Of a stretch of DNA of 32,444 nt, positions 24,236 to 31,064 are shown piece after piece. Origin of the DNA: Bacteroidales bacterium (GTDB lineage Bacteria; Bacteroidota; Bacteroidia; Bacteroidales; UBA932); contig JAFSMS010000109.1 in NCBI GenBank assembly GCA_017447815.1, positions 1 through 32,444 on the forward strand. The letters are read 5' to 3'. How positions within the stretch are numbered: the stretch's first letter is position 1; each line of letters begins with the position of its first letter. The notes beneath the pieces are model-generated. The model searched no databases, had not been told where the DNA came from, and saw nothing but the letters and a program-made list of their open reading frames with translations. The position numbers and the translations under genes were made by a program.

Positions 24236-25117
24236 TTAGAAGCAATATCCGATTCCCAGTTCTGCACAGGCAGTCTTAAAGCCAATCGTGGAAATCCCGG
24301 CCATGAGCGAGAGATGCCGCCAGGAGAAGAGGACACCGGCATCCAGAGCAAGGCCGGAAACGGAACGGTCCTGGACAGAGGCCCATTGGCCGGCGGTATC
24401 CTCCCAAAGCAGTTGCCGCTTGCCATAGCCGGCTCCGGCATAGAAAGACAAGAAATCCAAGGCAGAAAAAACGCCTCCAGCGGAGATATTGAAGCGTTTT
24501 GCGGCCTCTTTCCCTGTCGTCCATATATAGCCGGAATCCGTGGTTCCATCGGAATAACAACCGTAAGAGGCCTGCCTGGAGGCCAGTGAAACCGCTCCCT
24601 TTACGAAACCGCCCCACTTGCCCTTGGTGAAAGAAAGCAGCAGTCCGGGACAGAGATCGGGGATTCCGACATACAGGAGTGCCGATGCATGAAAAGGGGC
24701 GGCAGGGACTGTAAGCGGACGATGCCTGGGCTCCGGCGAGGGCCGGCCCGTTTCCGGAACAGGGGGCAGAGCCGCCCGGTAAAAAAGCGGGTCCGGCTTT
24801 CGGCAAGGGACGGCAGCCATAGCCTTCCGACCTCCGAAAGCAGCGTCATAACGGTTTCTGATGGCCTTAAAACGCTCCCTTTGTTCCCATGTCATATTTC
24901 CACCGGCAGTCTGCAGCGATTTTCGCAAGTCGGAGAGTTGGTTCAAAAGGGGCACCAGGGCGCTCCCGGACACCTTTTCCCCTTCCTGAGCCTTTTGCCT
25001 TAAACGGATGCACGCTTCGCTAATCTGTTCATATTGGTCCAGGGCGGCATCCCAAGATTGGGCAAAGGCGGCCGTACTCAGGAAAACAGCAGCAAAATAT
25101 GCAAGGAAACGCTTCAT
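24236..25117 (-). CDS. Outer-membrane barrel protein with N-terminal helical domain, unknown
   Basis: This 293-residue protein has a signal peptide ending AAFAQ. Residues about 25-90 are charged and helical (QYEQISEACIRLRQKAQEGE onward). A proline-rich linker follows (about 115-138). The last 150 residues are alternating hydrophobic/polar strands with aromatic girdles, ending in the sequence LGIGYCF, a C-terminal Phe typical of outer-membrane barrels. I do not recognise the family. It diverges from the transmembrane kinase gene through a 28-bp promoter region, so it may belong with the kinase as an envelope-sensing pair; that link is inference from position only. The start at 25117 matches the signal peptide and a TACATTTG box. 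Confidence 0.7.
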   Translation of the reverse strand: MKRFLAYFAAVFLSTAAFAQSWDAALDQYEQISEACIRLRQKAQEGEKVSGSALVPLLNQLSDLRKSLQTAGGNMTWEQRERFKAIRNRYDAAFGGRKAMAAVPCRKPDPLFYRAALPPVPETGRPSPEPRHRPLTVPAAPFHASALLYVGIPDLCPGLLLSFTKGKWGGFVKGAVSLASRQASYGCYSDGTTDSGYIWTTGKEAAKRFNISAGGVFSALDFLSFYAGAGYGKRQLLWEDTAGQWASVQDRSVSGLALDAGVLFSWRHLSLMAGISTIGFKTACAELGIGYCF

Positions 25118-25124
25118 AAATATA

Positions 25125-25152
25125 CAAATGTACACAAAAAATGCTATCTTTG
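25125..25152. promoter_or_regulatory. Compact divergent promoters, outer-membrane protein / kinase
   Basis: A minus-strand TACATTTG box (25132 to 25125) ends 7 bases before the outer-membrane protein ATG. A plus-strand TATCTTTG box (25145-25152) ends 9 bases before the kinase ATG. Only 12 bases separate the boxes, so each promoter's -33 region must overlap the other's -7 box. The two genes therefore probably cannot be initiated at the same moment on one DNA copy. Confidence 0.6.
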
Positions 25153-25161
25153 AAAGAACAA

Positions 25162-26160
25162 ATGGACGAAACCTCTTCATTCCTCACCTCTCCGGATGTA
25201 CCGGAAGAAAGCAGTCCCCAGCCTCAACTCATCCACAGTTCGGAGGCCGGTTATTGTGATTTGTACCGAATCAACCGCCAAGGCCGATTCCGCGTACTCA
25301 AATGCCTGAAACCGGAATACAGGGGCAAAGATCTGTACGAGCGCCTGCTTCGCAAAGAATTCGAGATCGGCTATTCCCTGGACCACCCCAACATCTGCGA
25401 GTATTACTCCTTCCGGAAGACAGAATCGCTTGGCCATTGCATCGAGATGGAATGGGTTGACGGTCGCACGCTGGAACAGTTGCTGGCCACGGGACAGCCC
25501 GAAAAAGCCCTGGCGGAAAAGATAGCCGATGAACTCTGCGACGCCCTTTCTTACATCCACTCCAAACAGGTCATCCACAGAGACTTGAAACCCTCCAATA
25601 TCTTGATTACGCATAGAGGTGACACGGTCAAATTGATTGACTTCGGCTTTTCCGACTCCGACTCGCACGCCGTCCTGAAAGTATCGGCCGGAACAGCCGT
25701 TTATACGGCTCCGGAAGTCTTGAAAGGCAAGGAGGCCGATGTGCGGAGCGACATCTACTCCCTGGGGCTTATCCTGACCCAGTTTTCCCGCAGTTTCCGG
25801 CGGGTGGCCCGCAAATGCTGTGAACCGCAGCCCTGGCGGCGCTATGCATCGGCCGCAGAAGTCAAGAAGGCCCTGCACAGCCGCTGGCCCGTGCTTTCCG
25901 GGATGGTGTTCATCCTGGCGGTCTCTGCCATCGTCCTCACGCCTTATGCCGCAAAATGGTTTGGCAAGGAAGAAGCCGTTGTTATACCGGCCGATACCAT
26001 AACCGTTCCGCCCGCAGATACCCTGGAGACTGTTCCGCAGAGTTCCGCCCGTCCAACGCCCCCCGTGAAACAAAAAGAAGCAAAGCCCGCCACGGAGGCT
26101 ACGGTGGACGAAGCCGCCATCGACGAACTCTTCCGCCAGGCCACGGACCTATTCGACTGA
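25162..26160 (+). CDS. Transmembrane eukaryotic-like Ser/Thr kinase, compact C-lobe
   Basis: The protein has 332 residues. The kinase domain spans about 25-240, with Lys47 (VLKCLK), catalytic HRDLKPSN (139-146), DFGFSD (160-165) and APE (183-185), so catalysis looks possible. The glycine-rich loop is weak (SSEAGYCDLY). After DIYSLGLIL (197-205) the C-lobe jumps to the final helices (RVARKCCEPQPWRRYASAAEV), lacking roughly 25-30 residues normally found there. A membrane helix follows at about 245-263. A short Pro/Thr-rich tail outside ends IDELFRQATDLFD. The start at 25162 is fixed by a promoter box that would lie within the reading frame from 25141. It overlaps the convergent LRR gene by 12 bases. 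Confidence 0.86.
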   Translation: MDETSSFLTSPDVPEESSPQPQLIHSSEAGYCDLYRINRQGRFRVLKCLKPEYRGKDLYERLLRKEFEIGYSLDHPNICEYYSFRKTESLGHCIEMEWVDGRTLEQLLATGQPEKALAEKIADELCDALSYIHSKQVIHRDLKPSNILITHRGDTVKLIDFGFSDSDSHAVLKVSAGTAVYTAPEVLKGKEADVRSDIYSLGLILTQFSRSFRRVARKCCEPQPWRRYASAAEVKKALHSRWPVLSGMVFILAVSAIVLTPYAAKWFGKEEAVVIPADTITVPPADTLETVPQSSARPTPPVKQKEAKPATEATVDEAAIDELFRQATDLFD

Positions 26161-27420
26161 TTTCTCTACAATTTGGGTATAGGCGGGAATAAACGCTTCG
26201 CTACGGTCCACCGTAACGCCCGGAATCACCTGCCCGGGTGCAATGTAAAGCGTTTCCAAGGCATCGAAATGCATAGGAGAAAGCAAAAGTTCCTGGAGCT
26301 CTGTATTGGCCGATACATCCAAACACTTTAATAAAGACATCCTACCATTAAAGGACCTCAAATGCGGAAGCTGGGAAATATCTATTTCGGAAAAATCGCA
26401 GTAAGAGATATCCAGGACCTTGAGTTCGGGATTAAAACGCAGGTCGGAGAGTTCAGACGCCGTTCCGGCCACATTGAGTTTTTCCAGAAGCGGGCATTGG
26501 GAAATATCTACAGGCACGCGCCGTCCGCTCTGCTCATAGGAGATCTCCAGCTCTTTTAATCGGGGCATCCGGCTAAAATCCGGAAAGCTGCCCCACAAGT
26601 GGGTAATTTTCAAGCGGACAAGACTACTTTCGCAGGCCGAGAAATCAGGAACAGACAAGGAGGTCATGCCCAAATCCACCTCTTCCAAGTGCGGATTATT
26701 GGAAAGATTCAGGCTCCCTTGCAGATCTCCCAGAGCACTGTTGTTGTTAACAATCAGAATCCTTAGCTGGGGATTGTTGGAGACATCCAGGGATTCCAGC
26801 GTCCCTACGGGGCCAAAGCAATCGCCAAAATGATAACGCTTGCTCAAATAGTAAAAAGGGAACTTTTCCAGATTATAATCATTGCACCAATTACCCCAGC
26901 ACCAAATTTCCTCCAGGTTAGGCATAAATTCAATCCCTTGAAGGGTTTTGACGCCCAATTGATTGGAGTGGAAGTCTATCCGACGGATAAGCCCTGCTTC
27001 CTGGGGAGAAAGTCCACCGTCGTGATTCCAGTCGTAGTGCTCTGTCAGGTAGGTCTTGAAGGCCGGATCCGGAATGGGAACGTTACCGTCCGGGGCGGTG
27101 AATTCCTGTACCGGAGTGGTGATTTCACTGCCTCCGGCCTTTGCAAAGGCACTCCAGGTATAGGTTCGGCCCGTCTCCAAGCCGCCAGCCGTCACCGTAA
27201 ATGCCTGTCCCTGCATCTTGCCCTCAATCGGCCTGTCCTCCAGCACAATGCCACACTGTTCCACACGGTTGCCGGAGAGTTCGCACACGAAAGTGGCTTC
27301 AGCCCCTTTCACCGCCACATCGGCCCTCAAAAACTCCGGTGCCGCAAACTGCCCGCTCTCCTTGCCACCGCAAGCGGTAAAGAGAGCAAGAACTACAATG
27401 ATGGCACGATTCTTAAACAT
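26149..27420 (-). CDS. Leucine-rich-repeat lipoprotein
   Basis: This 423-residue protein has a lipoprotein signal (MFKNRAIIVVLALFTAC, Cys17). Residues about 25-115 look like one fibronectin/Ig-like domain (GRTYTWSAFAKAGGSE). A short EF-hand-like stretch (DWNHDGGLSPQEA) and a leucine-rich-repeat array of the BspA kind follow, with units such as LESLDVSNNPQLRIL, LNLSNNPHLEEVDLG and LEKLNVAGTASEL. Such proteins sit on the surface or in the periplasm and bind proteins or glycans. The start at 27420 lies 6 bases after a TATCTTTG box, so it has its own promoter despite the nearby upstream gene. Its 3' end overlaps the kinase by 12 bases. Confidence 0.83.
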   Translation of the reverse strand: MFKNRAIIVVLALFTACGGKESGQFAAPEFLRADVAVKGAEATFVCELSGNRVEQCGIVLEDRPIEGKMQGQAFTVTAGGLETGRTYTWSAFAKAGGSEITTPVQEFTAPDGNVPIPDPAFKTYLTEHYDWNHDGGLSPQEAGLIRRIDFHSNQLGVKTLQGIEFMPNLEEIWCWGNWCNDYNLEKFPFYYLSKRYHFGDCFGPVGTLESLDVSNNPQLRILIVNNNSALGDLQGSLNLSNNPHLEEVDLGMTSLSVPDFSACESSLVRLKITHLWGSFPDFSRMPRLKELEISYEQSGRRVPVDISQCPLLEKLNVAGTASELSDLRFNPELKVLDISYCDFSEIDISQLPHLRSFNGRMSLLKCLDVSANTELQELLLSPMHFDALETLYIAPGQVIPGVTVDRSEAFIPAYTQIVEKSVE

Positions 27421-27426
27421 CGCCAT

Positions 27427-27434
27427 CAAAGATA
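27427..27434 (-). promoter_or_regulatory. Promoter box of the LRR lipoprotein gene
   Basis: TATCTTTG on the minus strand ends 6 bases before the ATG at 27420. It lies in the 24-base gap after the upstream gene's stop codon. An in-frame ATG at 27426 immediately follows the box, and another at 27441 precedes it; 27420 is preferred because it gives the cleanest lipoprotein signal. Confidence 0.55.
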
Positions 27435-27444
27435 GCAACATTTT

Positions 27445-28017
27445 TTAAGAAATCTTCTCAAGCCGGTTCAATCCGTCGTTCTTTCCGGCTACATAAGAAG
27501 GTGTAGGACCGCCGACACGGTCTATATGGTCGATGAAGAGGGGGTAGCCCAGGAGGAACTGCGTGGCGCGGAAGCGGTCATCGGCCTGCAGCTTGGCATT
27601 TTCGCTTTTGAGGACGGTGAAGGTGTCATCGCCTTCGTAGAGCAGTGTCACCAGGCGGTTGGGCACCCAGCCGATGAGAATCATCTCGCCGGCGTGCAGT
27701 TCCTCGGAAGTGATGCACGTGGCACTGAAAAAACCGGACTCGAAGGCCGGAGAATGTTTGAGTTCCTCCCGCCAAGCGTTAAAGGACGGATGGCCGATGA
27801 ATCGGCACAGCACATCCAGCGTAGCCACCCGCGGCGCCGGTTTCAGGCTCACATAGCCCCACAGCCGCTTAAGGGTGGCCGACGAGATATACTCGTTGAT
27901 ATCCCGCTCGATGACCACCGACAACGACTCAAAGTCCGTGGAGGTATGCACCTCCCGGCCATATTTGCGTTCCACCTCCTTCAGCAGGAACGCAATTTCC
28001 GGAATCTGGTTGGGCAT
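27445..28017 (-). CDS. Bacteroidetes-type putative DNA-binding protein
   Basis: The protein has 190 residues. The N-terminal half carries a helix-turn-helix-like region found in a large, poorly studied Bacteroidetes group. Its marks are a SSATLKRLWGYVSLKPAPRV block (about residues 45-64), then TLDVLCRFIGHPSFNAWREEL. The C-terminal half is beta-rich (GEMILIGWVPNRLVTLLYEG), perhaps a small effector or RNA-binding fold. There is no signal peptide. The start at 28017 is set by a TATCTTTG box (complement of 28029-28036), 11 bases upstream. Its position beside the kinase, barrel protein and LRR lipoprotein would fit a regulator of that cluster, but this is inference. Confidence 0.62.
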   Translation of the reverse strand: MPNQIPEIAFLLKEVERKYGREVHTSTDFESLSVVIERDINEYISSATLKRLWGYVSLKPAPRVATLDVLCRFIGHPSFNAWREELKHSPAFESGFFSATCITSEELHAGEMILIGWVPNRLVTLLYEGDDTFTVLKSENAKLQADDRFRATQFLLGYPLFIDHIDRVGGPTPSYVAGKNDGLNRLEKIS

Positions 28018-28028
28018 GGTTCTGGATG

Positions 28029-28036
28029 CAAAGATA
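28029..28036 (-). promoter_or_regulatory. Promoter box of the putative DNA-binding protein gene
   Basis: TATCTTTG on the minus strand ends 11 bases before the ATG at 28017. It sits in the 44-base gap after the four-helix membrane protein gene, so the two operons are likely separate. No terminator hairpin was seen in the gap. Confidence 0.55.
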
Positions 28037-28061
28037 GCATTAAACAATGTTTATCCTGCTT

Positions 28062-28418
28062 CTAATTTGCTGTTTTTGCACTGAATAAGCCATAAATGAT
28101 ACCCCAACCAATGACAGCGACCAGCAATGAAGTGGCAATGTAAATGTCTACTTTGTATTTGAAACAAGCAAAGGCAATATTGATGACAGTAATAGTGACG
28201 ACCATAATCCACGCAAACACCTTGATGGAAACACCTCTCCCGGCGTTTTCATACTTGAGTCCCATGGCTGGAACAATCATACATGCAATAGACAAAATAC
28301 CGACCGCAAAAGAGATCCAATTCCTTCCTCCTATTTCAGGCGCAATAATCTCACAGACAAAACCAAGAAAGATGGCAATCGCCAAAGCCAGGATAAATTT
28401 TATTCCATCAATCTTCAT
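28062..28418 (-). CDS. Small four-helix membrane protein, unknown
   Basis: This 118-residue protein has four hydrophobic segments (about 7-27, 35-53, 68-88 and 92-111) with short polar loops. It has no signal peptide and no recognised motif. It starts one base after the stop of the second small GYF_2 gene, so it is the last gene of the SPFH/GYF_2 operon. That position makes an inner-membrane partner or anchor of the SPFH protein plausible. Its base composition is AT-rich compared with the genes to the left. Confidence 0.7.
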   Translation of the reverse strand: MKIDGIKFILALAIAIFLGFVCEIIAPEIGGRNWISFAVGILSIACMIVPAMGLKYENAGRGVSIKVFAWIMVVTITVINIAFACFKYKVDIYIATSLLVAVIGWGIIYGLFSAKTAN

Positions 28419-28419
28419 T

Positions 28420-28755
28420 TCACTTCATTTTTGCAAGGATAAACAGTTTATTAACTTCCGGGACTTGGGAAGCTGGAGCCCAAGCACTCATCCCGGTCTT
28501 CCACACCAGTGTCTCAGGTGTGAGGATAGTATTCTGGGCCAATTTTACCAGTTCCTCATCAGAGAAAGGGCCTGCCTGTGTTCCGTCAACAGCCAGATAA
28601 GTTTGACTCTGTTTTTGGACGGGAGGCGGAGTGACCCCCTGTGTATTGGCTTGAGGCATAACACTATTCATCATAGCCGGCATCTGCTGAATCATAGACA
28701 TTCCGATGCCTAATTCCATCATCTTCTCGATGAAACTTCCACTATCTTCTGCCAT
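28420..28755 (-). CDS. GYF_2 (DUF4339) domain protein, Met-rich N-terminus
   Basis: The protein has 111 residues. The N-terminal third is Met-rich and amphipathic (MMELGIGMSMIQQMPAMMN), much like the Met/Gly-rich segment before the GYF_2 domain of the SPFH protein two genes upstream. A proline linker follows, then a GYF_2 domain at about 52-101 (AVDGTQAGPFSDEEL, then WKTGMSAWAPASQVPEV). GYF-type domains usually bind proline-rich peptides, and the SPFH partner ends in a PPP/PPIP tail. The start at 28755 is 2 bases after the upstream stop; the longer frame to 28824 overlaps that gene. The gene looks like a partial duplicate of the SPFH gene's 3' end. Confidence 0.8.
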   Translation of the reverse strand: MAEDSGSFIEKMMELGIGMSMIQQMPAMMNSVMPQANTQGVTPPPVQKQSQTYLAVDGTQAGPFSDEELVKLAQNTILTPETLVWKTGMSAWAPASQVPEVNKLFILAKMK

Positions 28756-28757
28756 TG

Positions 28758-29093
28758 CTAAATCATTGAAATAATGTGAGGACAATCTTTGATGAACTTC
28801 CATTCCGGCCATCCCTGTGTCCAAATATAAAAGTCAGGGGTGATTGCATCCGACTTGAGCAATTCCCGAATTTGGGCTAAAGTGAACGGTCCACGTTGTT
28901 CATTCCCTGCCGCAAGAACATACTGCTCTTGCTCTTTGTTCTGGAAAACAGGAAGGACTACGTGCGGCTGAATGCCGAACTGCGGGACCACTGTCTGCAT
29001 GGCTTTGATGCTACTTTTGGCCTGGTCAGCTAATGCCTGCCACTGGTCGGAAGCGACAAGTTTGTCTAAGATATTGAAATCCAACTGTCTCAT
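28758..29093 (-). CDS. GYF_2 (DUF4339) domain protein
   Basis: This 111-residue soluble protein has a helical N-terminal half (residues 1-35, KLVASDQWQALADQAKSSIK). It has a GYF_2 domain at about 57-103, with the family pattern YVLAAGNEQRGPFTLAQIRELL and then IWTQGWPEWKFI. There is no signal peptide or membrane segment. It starts 5 bases after the SPFH gene and stops 2 bases before the next GYF_2 gene. The likely role is a cytoplasmic adaptor that binds proline-rich tails; the SPFH protein's C-terminus is the obvious candidate ligand. That is inference. Confidence 0.8.
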   Translation of the reverse strand: MRQLDFNILDKLVASDQWQALADQAKSSIKAMQTVVPQFGIQPHVVLPVFQNKEQEQYVLAAGNEQRGPFTLAQIRELLKSDAITPDFYIWTQGWPEWKFIKDCPHIISMI

Positions 29094-29098
29094 GATAT

Positions 29099-30598
29099 TT
29101 ACGGCTTAGGGATTGGAGGCACACCGGGAATGGGCGGAGGAACTGCACCGGGAGGAGGCCCGAACAAAGCGCTCAAGGCAGGAATAAGTTTCATTGGCTG
29201 CCAAGCCGGCATACCGTCACACCACGCGAGTGTATCTCCATTAATCTGTCCTGCAGCAATCATCTGGCTCAGAGCGGTAACATCACAGGGGCCGTATTGC
29301 GTACCATTGATGGCGAGATAGAAAACACTCTGTTGCGGGGCCGGAATTGGCGGTGGGGTGGCTTGAGGTTTTCCTGCTCCAGCCATGCCCTGCTGCATAG
29401 TCTGTCCCATTTGGTTCATCATACCGCCCACCTGCTGGCCCATGGTTGCGCCCATCATCATGCCGGTCATCATGCCCGCCGGGTTCATGTGACCGTCGCC
29501 GCCGCCGAAATTCATGCTTCCCATCTGTCCGATATTCTCCATGCCGGTCTTGAGTACTTCTGCCTGCTTATTGATACTATGAGCATTGATGTAGGCGGAC
29601 TCACTGCCAAGGCCAGCCTGCTTGGCGGCCTGTTCACTCTGCAGGTGCTGGGCATACTGGCTTTCCTCCCGCATCCTGGCCATCGCATCCTGCATATGCT
29701 CCATCTGCATCCGGGCCATTTCCTTGGCCGTCTGGTTACGGATGTCAGCATCTGTACGCATAGTCTCTCGCTGGATTTCGAAGCTCAGCAGCGTGGTCTT
29801 TTCGTTTTCAAGATTATACAGCTGTGCCTGATCTTCTGTAAGGCGCTTGAGTTTCTGGTAACCTTCACTCTCCTCATCGTAGCGAATGTCCTCGACAATT
29901 ACATCACTGGCAAAAATGCCGAAACGTTGCATGATGCGTTCTTGTACGCGTGCAAGGATATAGTGCCCCATCTCGCCGATGAGACTGTTGAAGTGCATGA
30001 TGAAGATGCCGGTATCCTTGGGTGCATTGGTAACAATCTGTTTGATTTCCTGAGTTAGCAATGCTTTGACCTTATTTTGGAATTCAGACATTGATGTGTC
30101 CGCGGTCCCCCAGGATTCCAGGAAATATTTCACCATGGCCGGCTCTATCGGAACCTGAAAAGCAAGCGATCCTTTGATGGCCACTTCCACATCGTATGCC
30201 TTGTATTCCGGCTCAGACGGGATTACCCTAAAGTAAGGGATAGTGAACGGGAGTTCCATCCCCCGGGCCAGGTTAATGAAATACACTTCGGCCTGGAATG
30301 GCGTGCCACCTTTATAAGCAAGGCCAATGATGGACGCCAGTACCGGCATATTCTCGGCTTTGATTATATCATCATACGGTCCCATGATAATGTCATACTC
30401 GCCCTTGTTCTGATAAAGGAAGATGGCTGCCTGGCCGGGACGTACCCGAAGGCTGCTCCCGTAGCGGATGCTGTTTTCTCTATGCGACAAAGTTGCCTCT
30501 CTGCTGGCATCCGGGCGCCACTTCCAGATGAGATAATCCTTCTCATCACAGCGGATCATGTCCATGATGCCGCCATCTTTTTTGTTGAAAAGTCCCAT
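29099..30598 (-). CDS. SPFH (band 7) protein with C-terminal GYF_2 domain
   Basis: The protein has 499 residues. Residues about 40-240 form an SPFH domain of the YdjI-like group (RVRPGQAAIFLYQNKGEYDI, then YKAYDVEVAIKGSLAFQV). Residues about 245-345 form a long coiled coil. A Gly/Met-rich stretch (355-408) is followed by a proline linker, a GYF_2 domain (426-470, with YLAINGTQYGPCDVTAL and CDGMPAWQP) and a PPIPGVPPIP tail. SPFH proteins assemble into membrane-bound rings or rafts. Members of this group can lack a membrane helix, as here, and so may need a membrane partner. Its ATG overlaps the upstream stop (TAATG). The start could also be Met12 or Met14. Confidence 0.87.
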   Translation of the reverse strand: MGLFNKKDGGIMDMIRCDEKDYLIWKWRPDASREATLSHRENSIRYGSSLRVRPGQAAIFLYQNKGEYDIIMGPYDDIIKAENMPVLASIIGLAYKGGTPFQAEVYFINLARGMELPFTIPYFRVIPSEPEYKAYDVEVAIKGSLAFQVPIEPAMVKYFLESWGTADTSMSEFQNKVKALLTQEIKQIVTNAPKDTGIFIMHFNSLIGEMGHYILARVQERIMQRFGIFASDVIVEDIRYDEESEGYQKLKRLTEDQAQLYNLENEKTTLLSFEIQRETMRTDADIRNQTAKEMARMQMEHMQDAMARMREESQYAQHLQSEQAAKQAGLGSESAYINAHSINKQAEVLKTGMENIGQMGSMNFGGGDGHMNPAGMMTGMMMGATMGQQVGGMMNQMGQTMQQGMAGAGKPQATPPPIPAPQQSVFYLAINGTQYGPCDVTALSQMIAAGQINGDTLAWCDGMPAWQPMKLIPALSALFGPPPGAVPPPIPGVPPIPKP

Positions 30599-30930
30599 TA
30601 TTTCTTTCGTTCAAGATAAGCTTTGCAAATTGCCGGAACATCTGGAGCAAGGATGTGGTTAGGATTGTTCCAACCTCTTGTGTCGGCATAATTACCTGCT
30701 TTTTCCCTTTCTTCTTCTGACAAAGAGTCCATTCGAGCACACACGCTTTTCCACAAGGCTCTATCGATGTAATAATGCTGTCCATCTATTCCGATAGTCA
30801 TGATGGATACTTCATTTTCGTATTTAGCATAGAAGTAACTAGCTCCGCCAAGAGTTGTTATCTTTACAACAACCGGTTTTTTCAACCAGGTAAGAATTCG
30901 ACCAAATTGAACTGATTTTAGAGCTGCCAT
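30598..30930 (-). CDS. Conserved-looking 110-residue protein, unknown
   Basis: The protein has 110 residues. The N-terminal half is beta-rich (KPVVVKITTLGGASYFYAKY, then VSIMTIGIDGQHYYID), and the C-terminal half is helical and charged (MDSLSEEEREKAGNYADTRGW). I see no signal peptide or membrane segment and do not recognise the family. Its stop codon overlaps the SPFH start by one base (TAATG), which implies coupled translation and a joint function. It is the first gene of the five-gene SPFH/GYF_2 operon. No TAnnTTTG box was found before it, unlike most operons in this window. Confidence 0.65.
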   Translation of the reverse strand: MAALKSVQFGRILTWLKKPVVVKITTLGGASYFYAKYENEVSIMTIGIDGQHYYIDRALWKSVCARMDSLSEEEREKAGNYADTRGWNNPNHILAPDVPAICKAYLERKK

Positions 30931-31064
30931 GGATATTTTTTGTTTTATTTATGCTTTTCATGTGTGTCCGGTAAAAGTTCCGGACGGGTTATAAAAAGTT
31001 TAACATTTAACTATTCCAGCTTATTAAAAAAACACAATTCTTTATATCAAATGAAAACAGTTTT
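30931..31064 (-). promoter_or_regulatory. AT-rich gap with a 6-bp hairpin ahead of the SPFH/GYF_2 operon
   Basis: This 134-base non-coding gap is strongly AT-rich. A perfect inverted repeat GTCCGG/CCGGAC (30966-30985, 8-base loop) is the only strong structure. It lacks a T-run, so it may be a weak terminator of the 428-aa gene, an attenuator or an operator. I did not find a good TAnnTTTG box, so the promoter of the downstream operon is not identified; transcription could come from the 428-aa gene or an alternative sigma factor. Confidence 0.4.

Noticed and set aside
25118-25180. Earlier in-frame ATG for the outer-membrane barrel protein
   Set aside because: It would start inside the kinase gene, and the extra residues separate the signal peptide from the N-terminus.
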